From Capra hircus (taxonomy: Eukaryota > Chordata > Mammalia > Artiodactyla > Bovidae): a stretch of DNA of 64,000 bases. The position numbers were made by a program, and so were the translations under genes. The first letter of the stretch is position 1, and the number at the start of each line of letters is the position of its first letter. This document shows positions 11,263-22,708 of the stretch, in pieces. The DNA is taken from assembly GCF_001704415.2 (NCBI RefSeq), contig NC_030836.1, positions 22,542,001-22,606,000 on the forward strand. The letters are read 5' to 3'. The notes beneath the pieces were generated by a model. It had not been told where the DNA came from and did not search any database. It saw only the letters and a program-made list of their open reading frames with translations.

Positions 11263-12536
11263 CAGTTCAGTTCAGTTCAGTCACTCAATCATGTCTGACT
11301 TTTTGTACAACTAGGGACCACAGCACGCCAGGCCTCCCTATCCATCACCAACACTGATGGTTAACTCAAACCCATGTCCATTGAGTCGGTGATGTCATCC
11401 AATCATCTCATCCTCTGTCATCTCCTTCTCCTCCTGCCTTTAATCTTTCCCAGCATCAGGGTCTTTTTCAGTGAGTCAGTTCTTCACATCAGGTGGCCAA
11501 TATATTAGAGTTCCAGCTTCAGCATCAGTCCTTTCAATAAATATTCAGGACTGATTTCCTTCAGGATGGACTGGTTGGATCTCCTTGCAGTCCAAGGGAC
11601 TCTCAAGGATCTTCTTCAGCACCACAGTTCAATAGCATCAATTATTTGGTGCTCAGATTTCTTTATAGTCCAACTCTCACATCCATACATGACTCCTGGA
11701 AAAACTATAACTTTGATTATATGGACCTTTGTTGGCAAAGTAATGACTCTGGTTTTTAATATACTGTCTAGGTTGGTCATAACTTTTCTTCCAAGGAGTA
11801 AGCATCTTTTAATTTCATGGCTGCAGTCACCATCTGCAGTGATTTTGGAGCCCCAAAAAATAAAGTCTCTCACTGTTTTCACTGTTTCCCCATCTATTTC
11901 CCATGGAGTGATGGGACCAGATGCCATGATCTTTGTTTTCTGAATGTTGAGCTTTAAGCCAACTTTTTCACTCTCCTCTTTCACTTTCATCAACAGGCTT
12001 TTTAGCTCTTCTTCGCTTTTTGCCTTAAGGGTGGTGTCATCTGCATATCTGACATTATTGATATTTCTCCCGGCAACCTTGATTCCTGCTTGTGCTTCAT
12101 CCAGCCCAGCATTTCTCATGATGTACTCTGCATATGAGCTAAATAGGCAGGGTGACCATATACAGCCTTGACATAATCCTTTTCCTATTTGGAACCAGTC
12201 TGTTGTTCCATGTCCAGTTCTAACTGTTGCTTCCTGATCTGAATACAGATTTCTCATGAGGCAGGTCAGGTGGTCAGGTAGTCCCATCTCTTTAAGAATT
12301 TTCAAGTTTGTTGTAGTCCACACAAAGGCTTTAATGTAGTCAATAAAGCAGAAATAGATGTTCTTCTGGAACTCTCTTGCTTTTTTGATGATCCAGCGGA
12401 TGTTGGCAATTTGATCTCTGGTTCCTCTGCCTTTTCTAAATCCAGCTTGAACATCTGAAAGTTCATGGTTCTTGTACTGTTGAAGCCTAAAGTATGTTCG
12501 TATATATTTTGACATAATCCGAACTACTTGTACCAC
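11263..12536 (-). mobile_element. BovB LINE with reverse transcriptase core
   Basis: Antisense BovB truncated in the RT domain. The minus frame 11616-12536 stays open for 306 codons: motif A region FIDYIKAF (residues 64-71), QG/WSP motif region near residues 120-130, and the catalytic YADD at residues 164-167 (12036-12047), followed by the thumb and C-terminal region. The endonuclease domain is missing, and the usual Asp after the KAF of motif A is replaced (KAFVW). RTE proteins normally exceed 900 residues, so this cannot be functional. The 3' UTR and ttcagttcag terminus are at 11263-11280. No clear TSD. Confidence 0.92.
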
Positions 12537-12615
12537 CTATTTTAATCTCAGTGATCTGGGAGGCATATGCTATGGATGTGCACACAACAGAATCATAGAA
12601 TATTTATTCATAAAG

Positions 12616-12715
12616 GGTGGCTGTTGTTGTTCAGTAGCCAAGTCATGTCTGACTCTTTGTGACCCCCATGGACTGCAGCGCACCAGGCTTCCCTGTCCCT
12701 CACCATCTCAATTCA
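12616..12715 (-). mobile_element. BovB 3'-end fragment (older type)
   Basis: Begins ttgttgttcagtagccaag and continues with the BovB-type tail in antisense (ctctttgtgacccccatgga). Only the terminal 100 bp are present. Confidence 0.75.
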
Positions 12716-12894
12716 TTCCCATCATAATAAACATGGAGAAAGAGGCCTCAAAAGATCCTCAAATTCACACATATTTGTAAGAAATCTGGGATAAATATTA
12801 ATAATTCCTGACTTGGAATGCCCCATTTATTAACATGTTTATAGCTGTGGACTCTAACCATGTATCTTTAAGGCAAGCTAACCTACCCAATCTT

Positions 12895-13217
12895 CAGAAA
12901 ATGAAGATCATGGCATCCGGTCCCATCACTTCATGGGAAATAGATGGGGAAACAGTGGAAACAGTGTCAGACTTTATTTTTGGGGGCTCCAAAATCACTG
13001 CAGATGGTGAATGCAGCCATGAAATTAAAAGACACTTACTCCTTGGAAGAAAAGTTATGACCAACCTAGATAGTATATTCAAAAGCAGGGGAGGGAGGTG
13101 GGAGGGGGGTTCAAGTTTGGGAACGCATGTAAGAATTAAAGATTTTAAAATTTAAAAAAAAATAAAAAATTAAAATTAAAAAAATTAAAATAAAAATAAA
13201 AAGATTCTAAAAAAAAA

Positions 13218-13248
<31 letters not shown>

Positions 13249-13736
13249 GCAGAGACATTACTTTGCTGACTAAGGTCTGTCTAGTCAAGGCTATGGTTTT
13301 TCCTGTGGTCATGTATGGATGGGAGAGTTGGACTGTGAAGAAGGCTGAGTGCCTAAGAATTAATGCTTTTGAACTGTGGTATTGGAGAAGATTCTTGAGA
13401 GTCCCTTGGACTGCAAGGAGATCCAACCTCCTCTCTAAAGGAGATCAGCCCTGGGATTTCTTTGGAAGGACTGATGCTAAAGCTGAAACTCCAGTACTTT
13501 GGCCACCTCATGCGAAGAGTTGACTCATTGGAAAAGACTCTGATACTGGGAAGGATTGGGGGCAGGAGGAGAAGGGGATGACAGAGGATGAGATGGCTGG
13601 ATGGCATCACTGACTCGATGGACGTCAGTCTGAGTGAACTCCATGAGTTGGTGACGGACAGGGAGTCCTGGCGTGCTGCGATTCATGGGGTCACAAAGAG
13701 TCGGACAAGACTGAGCGACTGAACTGAACTGAACTG
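12895..13736 (+). mobile_element. BovB LINE, 3' part, interrupted by an L1
   Basis: Sense BovB starting downstream of the RT palm (region encoding ...KIMASGPITSWEIDGETVE...) and ending with repeated gaactgaact at about 13736. Bounded by a perfect 15-bp TSD aacctacccaatctt (12880-12894 and 13737-13751). The body is split at 13089-13244 by a short L1. After removing the L1, the BovB is continuous across the gap. Confidence 0.95.
13089..13244 (+). mobile_element. Short L1 3' insertion inside BovB
   Basis: Starts gggagggaggtgggagggg, continues into the variant L1 3' terminus (catgtaagaattaaagat) and a long, impure A-rich tail. Flanked by aaaagcag (13081-13088 and 13245-13252), which is BovB sequence duplicated on insertion. 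It post-dates the BovB. Confidence 0.9.
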
Positions 13737-13879
13737 AACCTACCCAATCTTAGTATACTCATTCACAAATTATGTCATATCAGATCACATTAAATAGAGT
13801 TCACAGAAATAACTCAGTACTCTTCCAACTTTACAAATAGCTTAAAACACTAAAGAACATGTGTTTTTGTGCAAACTAA

Positions 13880-14030
13880 ATCTAGGTAGGAATCCCACTT
13901 TGGGTACTTAAGAGCTGAATGACCTTTAGGCAAGTTATTTAGCTTCTCTAATTCCCAATTCCTCAGCTTTAATTTGATCAATCCTAATATATGTGTGGCT
14001 GGTAAATTTCCTCAGAGGATTAACATATGC
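13880..14030 (+). mobile_element. MIR SINE
   Basis: Sense MIR core: gagctgaatgacctttaggc, aagttatttagcttctctaa, then a diverged AT-rich end. Confidence 0.65.
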
Positions 14031-14034
14031 TAGT

Positions 14035-14195
14035 TCATCATTCCTTGATGTCTATTGGGGACAGGTTCTGGGACCCCTGCAGATACCAAAATCCGTGGAT
14101 GCTCAAGTCCTTTGTATACAATGACACAGAACAGTTGGTCCTTGGTAACCCCTGGTTCCTCATTCATAGACATGGAGAGATGACTGTATATGTAA
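14035..14195. mobile_element. Tigger-family (TcMar) DNA transposon remnant
   Basis: Contains cagataccaaaatccgtgga and tgctcaagtcctttgtata, phrases typical of non-autonomous mammalian Tigger elements, and a diverged cattcatagacatggagaga near the other end. Non-coding; the subfamily is uncertain. Confidence 0.55.
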
Positions 14196-15639
14196 TATTT
14201 AAAGTAAAATTTAACATAATGACTGACATGAAAAAATTGCATTTTGTTTTTGTTGCTTTTGCTATTTTTATCTATCCCTCCATGCATGTCTGGGTTCTTT
14301 GCTTGTGTCATCATTTTCCTTTTCCAAACCCAATCTGACTTTTAGACCTAGTACTTGTTATTGATATCCCCTCTCAAATATTTGAGGCAGTTTCAGTTTT
14401 TCGATTGTCTTCACTCTGCTTTACCTTCCCACCTCTCTGGGATAATCCACTCCCTGAGATGATATACAGACTAGTGCTTTGACTAAGTACTCCCTTCACT
14501 TGTAGAAAAATGACCAAGTCACGGAGAAAGTCACCAGTCACTCAGTCAAGCACTTTTCCCCCCTCTGCTAAATCCATGGAAACAGGAAATTGTAAAGTTG
14601 GGTTGTCTTCACTCTTGCTATTAATGAGGTGCTTCTTCACAATGCTATTACATCCATGGTCCTCTTGTAAAATTAAATTGAATTTTATCCATTTCTCCAA
14701 TCACTGATAGTACAGATGGTCTGTTTAATTCCTTTTTTTTTTTTTTTTTCCAGGGAGATGCTCTGGTTAGAGGTTAGCTGTTTCCTGTGTAATTAAAAGT
14801 ACCTTTGCCCATTTTCATGTGTCTGTTCTGCATAATTGCCTTGATCATGATCAAGAGTCCCTCTGCCTGCACTGCATGAGAATGTGATATGATACCATTT
14901 TCAGGCATATAGACTTGATTGCTCAAGGCTTCCTTTCTTAGCTATAATCATTGGTGCTGGGGAGGGTGTGCAGGAGACAGAGTCTAATTTTTATTTCTCA
15001 CTAGTAAAACAAAAATCCAAGTAAAGCAATCTCTAATTCAGAGGCAGAGAATTTTCCACTTCTGACTAGGTGAACAGATACAGAAAACTTCAAAGATCAG
15101 CTGGAATTAAAAAAAAAAAAAGAAAAAACACAAAGACCTTCATTTTGCCAGGTCAGGTCTCACACAAAGTAACTGCCAGATATAAACTTGTGGAAAGCAA
15201 AGAGAAACATTAATGAGCCTGCCTGCAGCCCACATGCTGTTGATTGGGCTTTTCCTTGTGGTATCCAGCTTAATTGCACACATCTGGCTTGGTACCGGAT
15301 CCCACAGGCCTCTGCAAATTAAATAAAGATAATGATTTCGTTTAATCATAAATAACTAAATATGCAAATAATTGAGGAAGGATCCTTGATGGTGATGGAG
15401 GTTAAATCACCGGAAAATCAGGAAAGACTGAGCAGTAGGTGAATGATTTAAGAGAATTGAATGTTTCTCTAGTGAAATTTAAAATCTGGCTTAAGACACA
15501 ATTGACTTTCTTCACTAGAGAGAGAAATATCCACAGACAAAGGGGAAGAAATGGTCAGTTCAAATGTGAAGGCAAAGTGAAGGCTATTTCATCTGTGGGG
15601 ATATTTTGTTGAAATTAAGCATTCGACTTGGGGTAAGCA
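14196..15639. other. mostly unique DNA with homopolymer runs
   Basis: No gene or named repeat recognised. Contains a T-run at about 14733-14750 and an A-run at about 15108-15128 that could be tails of unrecognised or tail-only insertions. Confidence 0.4.
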
Positions 15640-15835
15640 TCAGTTCACACTGATGTGAATCTAGAAGTTTAAGGGCTTTGCCTCTCTAGCTGTGTGACTA
15701 CAGGCAAGTTATTTGAACCCTCTGAGATCGAGGCATCTTAGTTAACTGGGCTTAAACCACTTTCTATCTCAAGTGGTTATTTGGAAAATACATACAAGTT
15801 ATATAGCAAGTCTTCAACAAATGTCTATTTCCTCC
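15640..15835 (+). mobile_element. MIR SINE
   Basis: Sense MIR with ctagctgtgtgactacaggc and aagttatttgaaccctctga, then a diverged end including agcaagtcttcaacaaatg. Confidence 0.7.
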
Positions 15836-16069
15836 TTCTTCCCTCACCCACGTTCCCTGGGACCAGTCTCCCCCAAGGACATATTTCTCTATAAAAACTG
15901 TTCAAGGTTAATTCAGTATTCTTTCCTATGTTCATGCCTAAAATATTATTAAGGGCTTACAAAGAGCCAAGTTGTGTACTCAAGGCTAATGATTAAAATA
16001 GAATACTCTGGTTTTAGAGGCTCAGATGATGGTAGACAGACATATGAAAGTAACCAAATTTTATGTAAT

Positions 16070-16215
16070 TCATTGTTCATTTAGTAAGTATTGATAGAGG
16101 GCCTGGGATGGATCAACTACTTTTCTGTACATTGAAAATAGAGCAGCAGGTAAGCAGATCTCTGCCATTGTGGTGTTTACATTCTGGCAAGGAGGCGGAA
16201 AAAAGTTATGTCCTT
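16070..16215 (-). mobile_element. L2 LINE, 3' end (first segment)
   Basis: Antisense L2 3' end: ttagtaagtattgatagagg, a diverged 'gcagcag' middle and tgtttacattctggcaagg. Its continuation is at about 17800-18350; the gap is filled by a CHR SINE and a BovB. Confidence 0.65.
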
Positions 16216-16227
16216 TTTGAAAATATT

Positions 16228-16426
16228 TATTTATCATTTCTTTGGCCAGACTGGGTCTTAGTTGTGGCACTAGGGATCTTTGATCTTTGTTGCAGCAAAT
16301 TTTTTTTTCTTTTTTAGTTTCAAAATGTGAACTCTTCGTTGTGGCATATGGAATCTAGTTCCCTGACCAGGGATCAAGCCTGGCCCCACTGCTTCGGGAG
16401 TGTGGGTCACCAGGGAAGTTCTGAAG
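16228..16426 (-). mobile_element. CHR-type artiodactyl SINE
   Basis: Antisense; starts in a T-rich tttatttatc stretch and ends with the tRNA-like region agggatcaagcctggcccc and caccagggaag. This SINE group is found in Cetartiodactyla. Confidence 0.75.
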
Positions 16427-16491
16427 TCATGTCTTATACTGAAGATGGTAAATGCTTGGGAGAGAAAGCAGAAAAGGAGAATAGTGATGTT

Positions 16492-17764
16492 CATTTCAGT
16501 CGCTCAGTCACGTCCAACTCTTTGCAAACCCATGAACCACAGCACGCCAGGCCTTCCTGTCCATCACCAACTCCCTGAGTCCACCCAAACCTATGTCCAT
16601 TGAGTCAGTGATGCCATCCAACCATCTTATCCTCTGCCGTCCCCTTCTCCTGCCCTCAATCTTTCCCAGCCTCAGGGTCTTTCCAAATGAATCAGCTCTT
16701 CGCATGAGGTGGCCAAAGTATTGAAGTTTCAGCTTCAACATCAGTCCTTCCAATGAAAACCCAGGATTGATCTCCTTTAGGATGGACTGGTTGGATCTCC
16801 TTGCAGTCCAAGGGACTCTCAAGAGTCTTCTCCAACACCACACTTCAAAAGCATCAATTCTTCAGTGCTCAGCTATCTTTATAGTCCAACTCTCACATCC
16901 ATACATGACCACTGGAAAAACCATAGCCTTGACTAGACAGACCTTTGTTGACAAAGTAATGTCTCTGCTTTTTAATATGCTATCTAGGTTGGTCATAACT
17001 TTTCTTCCAAGGTGCAAGCATTTTTTAATTTCATGGCTTCAGTCACTATCTGCAGTGATTTTGGATCCCAGAAAAATAAAGTCAGCCACTGTTTCCACTG
17101 TTTCCCCATCTATTTGCCATGAAGTGATGGGCCCAGATGCCATGATCTTCGTTTTCTAAATGTTGAGCTTTAAGCCAACTTTTTCACTCTCCTCTTTCAC
17201 TTTCATCAAGAGGCTCTTTAGTTCTTTGTTTTCTGCCATAAGGGTGTTGTCACCTGCGTATGTGAGGTTATTTATATTTCTCCCAGAAGTCTTGATTGCT
17301 GCCTGTGCTTCATCCAGCCCAGCATTTCTCAGGATGTACTCTGCATATAAGTTAAATAAGCCTGGTGACAATATACAGCTTTGACATACTCCTTTCCTGA
17401 TTCGGAACCAGTTTGTTGTTCCATGTCCAGTTCTAACTGTTGCTTCCTGACCTGCATGCAGGTTTCTCAAGGGACAGATCAGATGGTCTGGTATTCCCAT
17501 TTCTTTCAGAATTTTCCACAGTTTATTGTATTCCACACAGTCAAAGGCTTGGCATAGTCAATAAAGCCGAAATAGATGTTTTTCTGGAAGTCTCTTGCTT
17601 TTTCCATGATCCAGCGGATGTTGACAATTTGATCTCTGGTTCCTCTGACTTTTCTAAAACCAGCTTGAACATCTGGAAGTTCACGGTTCACGTATTTCTG
17701 AAGTCTGGCTTGGAGAATTTTAAGCATCACTTTACTAGTGTGTGAGATGAGTGCAATTGTGCGG
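16492..17764 (-). mobile_element. BovB LINE with mutated RT core
   Basis: Antisense BovB bounded by tagtgatgtt (16482-16491 and 17765-17774), a 10-bp TSD. The minus frame 17156-17536 contains the RT palm, but the catalytic box reads YAGD (middle Asp codon GAT changed to GGT at 17252-17254). Upstream palm/finger residues continue in another frame at 17506-17730, and the C-terminal region at 16508-16843. Frameshifts plus the lost Asp make it inactive. Confidence 0.93.
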
Positions 17765-17799
17765 TAGTGATGTTAAAGTGTTGCAATTTTAAATCATCA

Positions 17800-18350
17800 A
17801 GGAAAGTTTTTTTGATGTGTTGACATTGCAAACATTAAAAGGAGGAAAGACATGTCCATAAATATCTGGGGAAAAGCACTGTAGGTAGAGGGATGGGTCT
17901 ATGTGAGGTCCTGGAGTATAAATGTGCCAAGAACAGCAGGAGTCCTGTGTGGCTGAAGCAGAATGAACAGGGGTGGAACGTAGAAATAATAGAAGTCACC
18001 AAGATGTGACCAGGAGCCAGATCATGTACAGACAACGACGATTGTTGGGAGTTTGGCTCTGCTCTGAGTCAAACAGGGAACCGTCGAAGAGTTTTCAGCT
18101 AAGAGTGACAGGCAGGTTTTAACCAGCTCATTCTGTTGGGTGGTCAACAGACAATAAATAAACCAGAATAAAAGCAAAAAGACAAGTTATGAGGCTGGGG
18201 CAATAATGCTTGTGGCTTATAGTGAGTTGCTGTGTTGAGACTGGGAGGTATTGTCAAATTCTGGATGTGTTTTCCAGGTCAATTCAGGAGGGCTTCCTGA
18301 TAGAATGGATATGGAGTATGAGATTGTAGGCAAAGGAGAATCTGGCTGTT
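17800..18350 (-). mobile_element. L2 LINE, continuation
   Basis: Antisense L2 text collinear with 16070-16215: tatctggggaaaagcactgt, caagaacagcaggagt, agccagatcatgtacagac, gaagagttttcagct, ctgctgtgttgaga-like gttgctgtgttgagactgg and atgaggctggggcaataatg. Diverged, no open frame. Confidence 0.72.
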
Positions 18351-18639
18351 TTTATCTAAGTAACTTTAAACAGAGGGTCATCACTAACTCAAATGAGGGA
18401 AACTGCAAGAAAAACAGGTAGAAGAAAAGTGGGGACTCTCCAAAGTTCAGTTTTGAATATGTTAACTAATTCATGCTAAAATCTTACAGTGGTTGCATAA
18501 GACACATGAGGGTGCAAAGCACACAAGGCTAGCAAAGCAGAAGTACTTGTTTCTGAGTTAGAAAGAAGAAACTTGAGCTAGGTCGTTGTCTTAATGAAAG
18601 TCCTAAAAAAACCAAAACTCTCCCTTAGTTTTGGATTCC

Positions 18640-19010
18640 ATCAAATATGCTATTCTTCTAATGACCTCACCTCCTGACCAATCTGACTTCCACATTTCAT
18701 TCCTGGTCTTTTACTTAAAGTCATCCTGTATTTTTTCTTTCTCCGAAATCCTACAAAACCACCTGTTACTTTGCACTCTTGGAACACAAAATCCAGCACT
18801 CCACTTGAATCTTCTCTGCCAGTATGCATTTGTTTTCTTAGACATTTCTCTAGTAGTTTCTTGTACCCACCATTACCTTCCCACCTAAGACTCCTTGAGA
18901 ACAAAAGTACTTGTTCAGCCTCCTTTCTACTTCCTTTGGGTCCCTTTATAGTCTTCTTATCACTGGTTTTGCTCTATGCCAGGCTTCTAGCACGTATCAC
19001 AAATAAACAG
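18640..19010 (+). mobile_element. Possible L2 LINE fragment
   Basis: Weak similarity to the sense strand of the L2 3' region (ctaagactccttgagaaca, atgccaggcttctagcacgt). The match is diverged and this may be unique DNA. Confidence 0.35.
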
Positions 19011-19364
19011 AGAGTCAAATCAGACCCAACTTCTCAGATTCTCTCACCCTGCTTCATGCCTCTTCCTCCCAGGCGCTGGCTATTTCTTGGCTGCCTTTGT
19101 GCCTCAGTAGTGGGGGCTGCACACTAGCCATGTTATTCAGTCACCAGGGCCAGGCAGCTGTAGACCAGAGTCTCCAGTAGCTTCTGCCATGCCACACCGC
19201 AGTGTGTGAGTCTGGCTACCCCTTACCACCTAGAGGGATGATGCAACCTGAGATGCAGAGCATCCTTCTCCCTAAAAAGAGAATTTTAGCCTGTGGGAGT
19301 CAGGAGATGGGAAGAACCCAGGAAGATAACTTCTCTACCTCTCCCTCCCTCTAGTGGACTGCTT
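19011..19364. other. no recognised element
   Basis: Moderately GC-rich unique DNA; nothing supported. Confidence 0.35.
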
Positions 19365-19545
19365 TTCATTTTGTTTTTAATTAAACTTTATTTTGAGATA
19401 ATTGTAGATTCAGCTGGAAGAAATAATACAGAGAGCCTTCTTGTACCCTCTCACCCAGCCTTCCCCAGTGGTAACATCTTCATACAATGTCACAACCAGG
19501 AAACTGACATTGATACCATACAACGACTTTATTCAGATTTCTAAC
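19365..19545 (-). mobile_element. Old L1 3'-UTR fragment
   Basis: Antisense old L1 end: aactttattttgagataatt, gtagattcagctgg, ctgacattgatacc and tttattcagatttct. Confidence 0.65.
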
Positions 19546-19651
19546 ACGCCAGAAATCATTCCAAGCAGACCTGATGGATGCACTGGCTGATAGATCAGCT
19601 AATTTTCTGAGAACACTAAAATATAACATATGTCAATTCATGACAGGTTTT

Positions 19652-20026
19652 TGTAAGGCCGGACCCCAGGCACCATGATGGGCCGCCCCTCTTCTCCCTC
19701 CCGCCGGCGGGGGAAGTCCCTAATGGAAGGCACCTCCCAGATCCCGGGGACCAATGACAGCACACTTCGCCAGCTGAAGCCGCCCCACCCCAGCCACACA
19801 GAAGGACCTGTCAGCCCGCGACGCCTTGGCCTGGTGACCTATCCGAACCCCAGTCCATCTAGCCTGACCATCCCTCGCAAGGAACATATAAAAGCCACCC
19901 CCAACACGTCCGGCGCGGACTTCCTCCACCTGCCTCGTTCGGATCTGGGAACCCCGACCTGGAGCGCTTTGCCATTAAAAAGGCTGTTAGACATTCTTTT
20001 GGTGTTCTGGTCGTCTTTACCTAACA
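19652..20026 (+). mobile_element. Solo LTR of an endogenous retrovirus
   Basis: A 375-bp unit beginning TG (tgtaaggcc) and ending CA (cctaaca), flanked by a perfect 5-bp direct repeat gtttt (19647-19651 and 20027-20031). Inside, in the right order, are a TATA box (catataaaag, 19885-19894) and a polyadenylation signal attaaa (19974-19979). It is markedly GC-richer than its flanks. No internal retroviral genes adjoin, so it is a solo LTR left by recombination between two LTRs. The 124-codon frame across it is a chance frame. Class probably ERV1-like, but not certain. Confidence 0.88.
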
Positions 20027-20442
20027 GTTTTGAGGAAGTCTTCCTTTAAAAGACCTATTTAACTCCATATACAACCCAGAATTTTCCAAACATACAGGAC
20101 TGTGGAATGCATTCTTTGACACGCCATATCTAATATCATCCTGGCGCACACATTTTGGGAATATGTGCTTTGAATTACTCTAAAGAGTCACAGTCTAAAG
20201 ATACATGAGAGGAGCAGCCAGGAGCCTCCACCACACTCCCAGTTTCTTCACTTTCACTCCCCTTCTTCCAGTCTGCCCCGCAGCAGCTCTGCAGGAGAAT
20301 GAGAGGTGGGCAACAGAAGCATGGGCCAGGCCTAGTCACCGCTGGTTGTGAACCTCTCAGATTCTCCCCTGAAGCAAAGTGCTGTGAGGCAGCATTGCCC
20401 GGAAGTGCAAGAATGAATATTTAGACCTGATTTACATGCTTC

Positions 20443-20582
20443 TGACCAGAGAAGGAAATGGCAACCCACTCCAGTGTTCTTGCCTGGAGAATCCCAGGGA
20501 CGGTGGAGCCTGGTGGGCTGCCGTCTATGGGGTCGCACAGAGTCGGACACGACTGAGGCGACTTAGCAGCAGCAGCAGCAGC
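20443..20582 (+). mobile_element. Bov-A SINE monomer
   Basis: Sense Bov-A unit (agaaggaaatggcaaccca to gacacgactgaggcgactta) with an AGC-repeat tail. Flanked by acatgcttc (20434-20442 and 20583-20591), a 9-bp TSD. Confidence 0.92.
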
Positions 20583-20591
20583 ACATGCTTC

Positions 20592-21529
20592 GGACAGTTG
20601 CTATGTTTATGGGCATCGTTCAAGTAAAATTTCTGGGAAAGAACTAGGATTCTGTCTGCCTTTTGGCAGAGTTCTGCACTTTTACTACAACCACTGTGAA
20701 CAGATGGATGAGGACGGATGTGGGTTCATGGGAACTCCAAAAGAAGGGTTGATGGCACCTTTGATCTTTTTCTGTATAACATCCAGTGTGGATCATCTTT
20801 CATGTTGATGCCTACCCTGGTTGGCATCCTATGGCTCCCACCTACAATACAAAAACATGACAACAGGGGAGCTTCAGCCGCAAAGAACATAGAAAACTTG
20901 TTTGTACTGGACCATGGATTAGCCCAGTGGCCATCAGTATTTTCCACAAGGGTCATAACATGTAGAAGAACCACTCATCTTTGAGAAAGCATTTGTGATT
21001 TATCTCATCACAGCCACTTTTTCTCACCCTTAAGGGATTTGATCACTAAATGTATGATTGCTGACTGGAGGTAGACATTTAGTTTTAGGTAAATCTGGAT
21101 TTGGGTAAAACATTAAATGTTCTTCCTCAGTTCCTCTTCAATCTTATATATTAAACCAGGAGTGGCTTTTAAGGACATTTTAGGTCTTCTGACCACCAGC
21201 TGATAAAGTGTGCATGATTTGTAGTGTAGTACATAGAGAGTATTCTAACAGGTCCCACCATAGAATTTTTCAAGTAATTATTTAGAGAAAGCATTCATTG
21301 AGAAAAACAGCAGTGTTCTTAAGGTTCTGCTCACCAGAAACACAAATCTGAGACTATCATCCTATATACTTAGCCTGTCTCTTAACATTGTTGGTTCAGT
21401 AATAGTGGCAGTGGTGTTACAATCTGCTGAGACCTCATTCTGTGCCTCACTTTGTATACCTTAAAAGCTATCCAAGCATGTTCCTATTTATTGTCTAAAG
21501 CAGTAACAATCAGCATTTATTTGGCGCTT
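20592..21529. other. unique DNA, no gene supported
   Basis: Mixed-composition DNA. Overlapping frames on both strands at about 20718-20984 are open for 80-90 codons but show no recognised domain. Confidence 0.4.
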
Positions 21530-21745
21530 GCTTACTGACACTTTCCCATGTACTACACAGAGGAAAATCTTCTAATTTCCACAAGTATTCGTGTGAGATA
21601 CCAGAATTATCCCTATTTTGCAAATTAGGGAACTAAGCCACCAAGAGACTAATGTCATAGTAGGATATGATGCAGAACCAGGATTTAAATCCACATGTTG
21701 TGACCCAGAGTCTGTGTCCTTACCTACAATGCCAGAGAGACTCTT
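21530..21745 (-). mobile_element. MIR SINE
   Basis: Antisense MIR with core attatccctattttgcaaat, gggaactaagccaccaaga, and aaccaggatttaaatccac. One of the better MIRs here. Confidence 0.75.
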
Positions 21746-21844
21746 AGGTAACCGCAAGAGGCTATATACAACATTAAAAAAAAAAATTGATGTTCACCAA
21801 TTCAGGCAGTCTGTGAGTTTGGGCAGCAGTGCTTTACTCCCTTC

Positions 21845-21960
21845 TATGTAGGAGGAACCAAGTTTCAGTATAGTTACATGACTAGCCCCGGATTGCATAC
21901 GTAGCAAGTGATTAAAACCAGACTTAAACTCTGGTCTGTTTGTGGAAATTCTGTTCACTT
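21845..21960 (-). mobile_element. MIR SINE, partial
   Basis: Antisense: acatgactagccccggattg, acgtagcaagtgatt and aaccagacttaaactctgg follow MIR order. Confidence 0.55.
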
Positions 21961-22475
21961 CCTGGTATGTTACTTTGCCTCTTTTTTCTACTTTCTTTTT
22001 ACCTAATCTCTGTGTTCTTAAATTCTTGTCAAATTGAGGTTCAGAGTTACCATAGACCCACTACCTTGAGCCCTTGACCAGGACCACAGAAATGCCTTAA
22101 TGCACAGTCAGAAAAAGAGATGATCGGAAATCTGCCTCAACCGGGGGAAATTCTTGACATCAGAGACCACATCTAATAACACACCTTAGGGTGAAATAGG
22201 AAAATCTAGTGCCAGTAGCAGCTAGAACTCCAAGATACCCTACTACCAAATGCTGGAGTGTGACAGGGCAAATGTACTGTAGGAATTTTAAAAAGAGGAG
22301 GTCCTTGTGAGCAGAGATGACCAAGGATGAGATCACATGGGAGACATAGAATGATATGTAGACCTCATACTGGATGATTAGAAGAGGTGGAAAGGAGAAG
22401 CATGCCGTCTCAGAATTGTATTTACCAGATTGTCAGGCTGAGCGGTTATGGCCATGTATCATCTTAATATTCTGT
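21961..22475. other. no recognised element
   Basis: Unique-looking DNA; no gene supported. Confidence 0.4.
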
Positions 22476-22483
22476 TGGCCTAT

Positions 22484-22699
22484 TTTTGTTGTTGTTTAGT
22501 CGCTGTCTTGTCTGACTCATTTTTTGAACCCATGAACTGTAGCCTGACAGGCTCGTTTATCCATGGGAATCCCCAGGCAAGAATACTGGAGCCGATTGCC
22601 ACTTCCTTCTCCAGGGGATCTTCCCGACCCAGGGATCAAACCTGCATCTCCTGCATTAGCAGGCAGATTCTTTATCACTGAGCCACTGGGGAAGCTCAT
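22484..22699 (-). mobile_element. Bov-tA SINE
   Basis: Antisense; tail side gttgttgtttagtcgctgtc, body, then the tRNA-like head (gggatcaaacctgcatctcc, agattctttatcactgagcc). The flanks ttggcctattt / ttggaccattt are a probable diverged TSD. Confidence 0.9.
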
Positions 22700-22708
22700 T
22701 GGACCATT

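Noticed and set aside
19675..20049. 124-codon frame with proline-rich composition and a TATA box upstream
   Set aside because: Lies within the solo LTR; GC-rich LTR sequence simply lacks stops.
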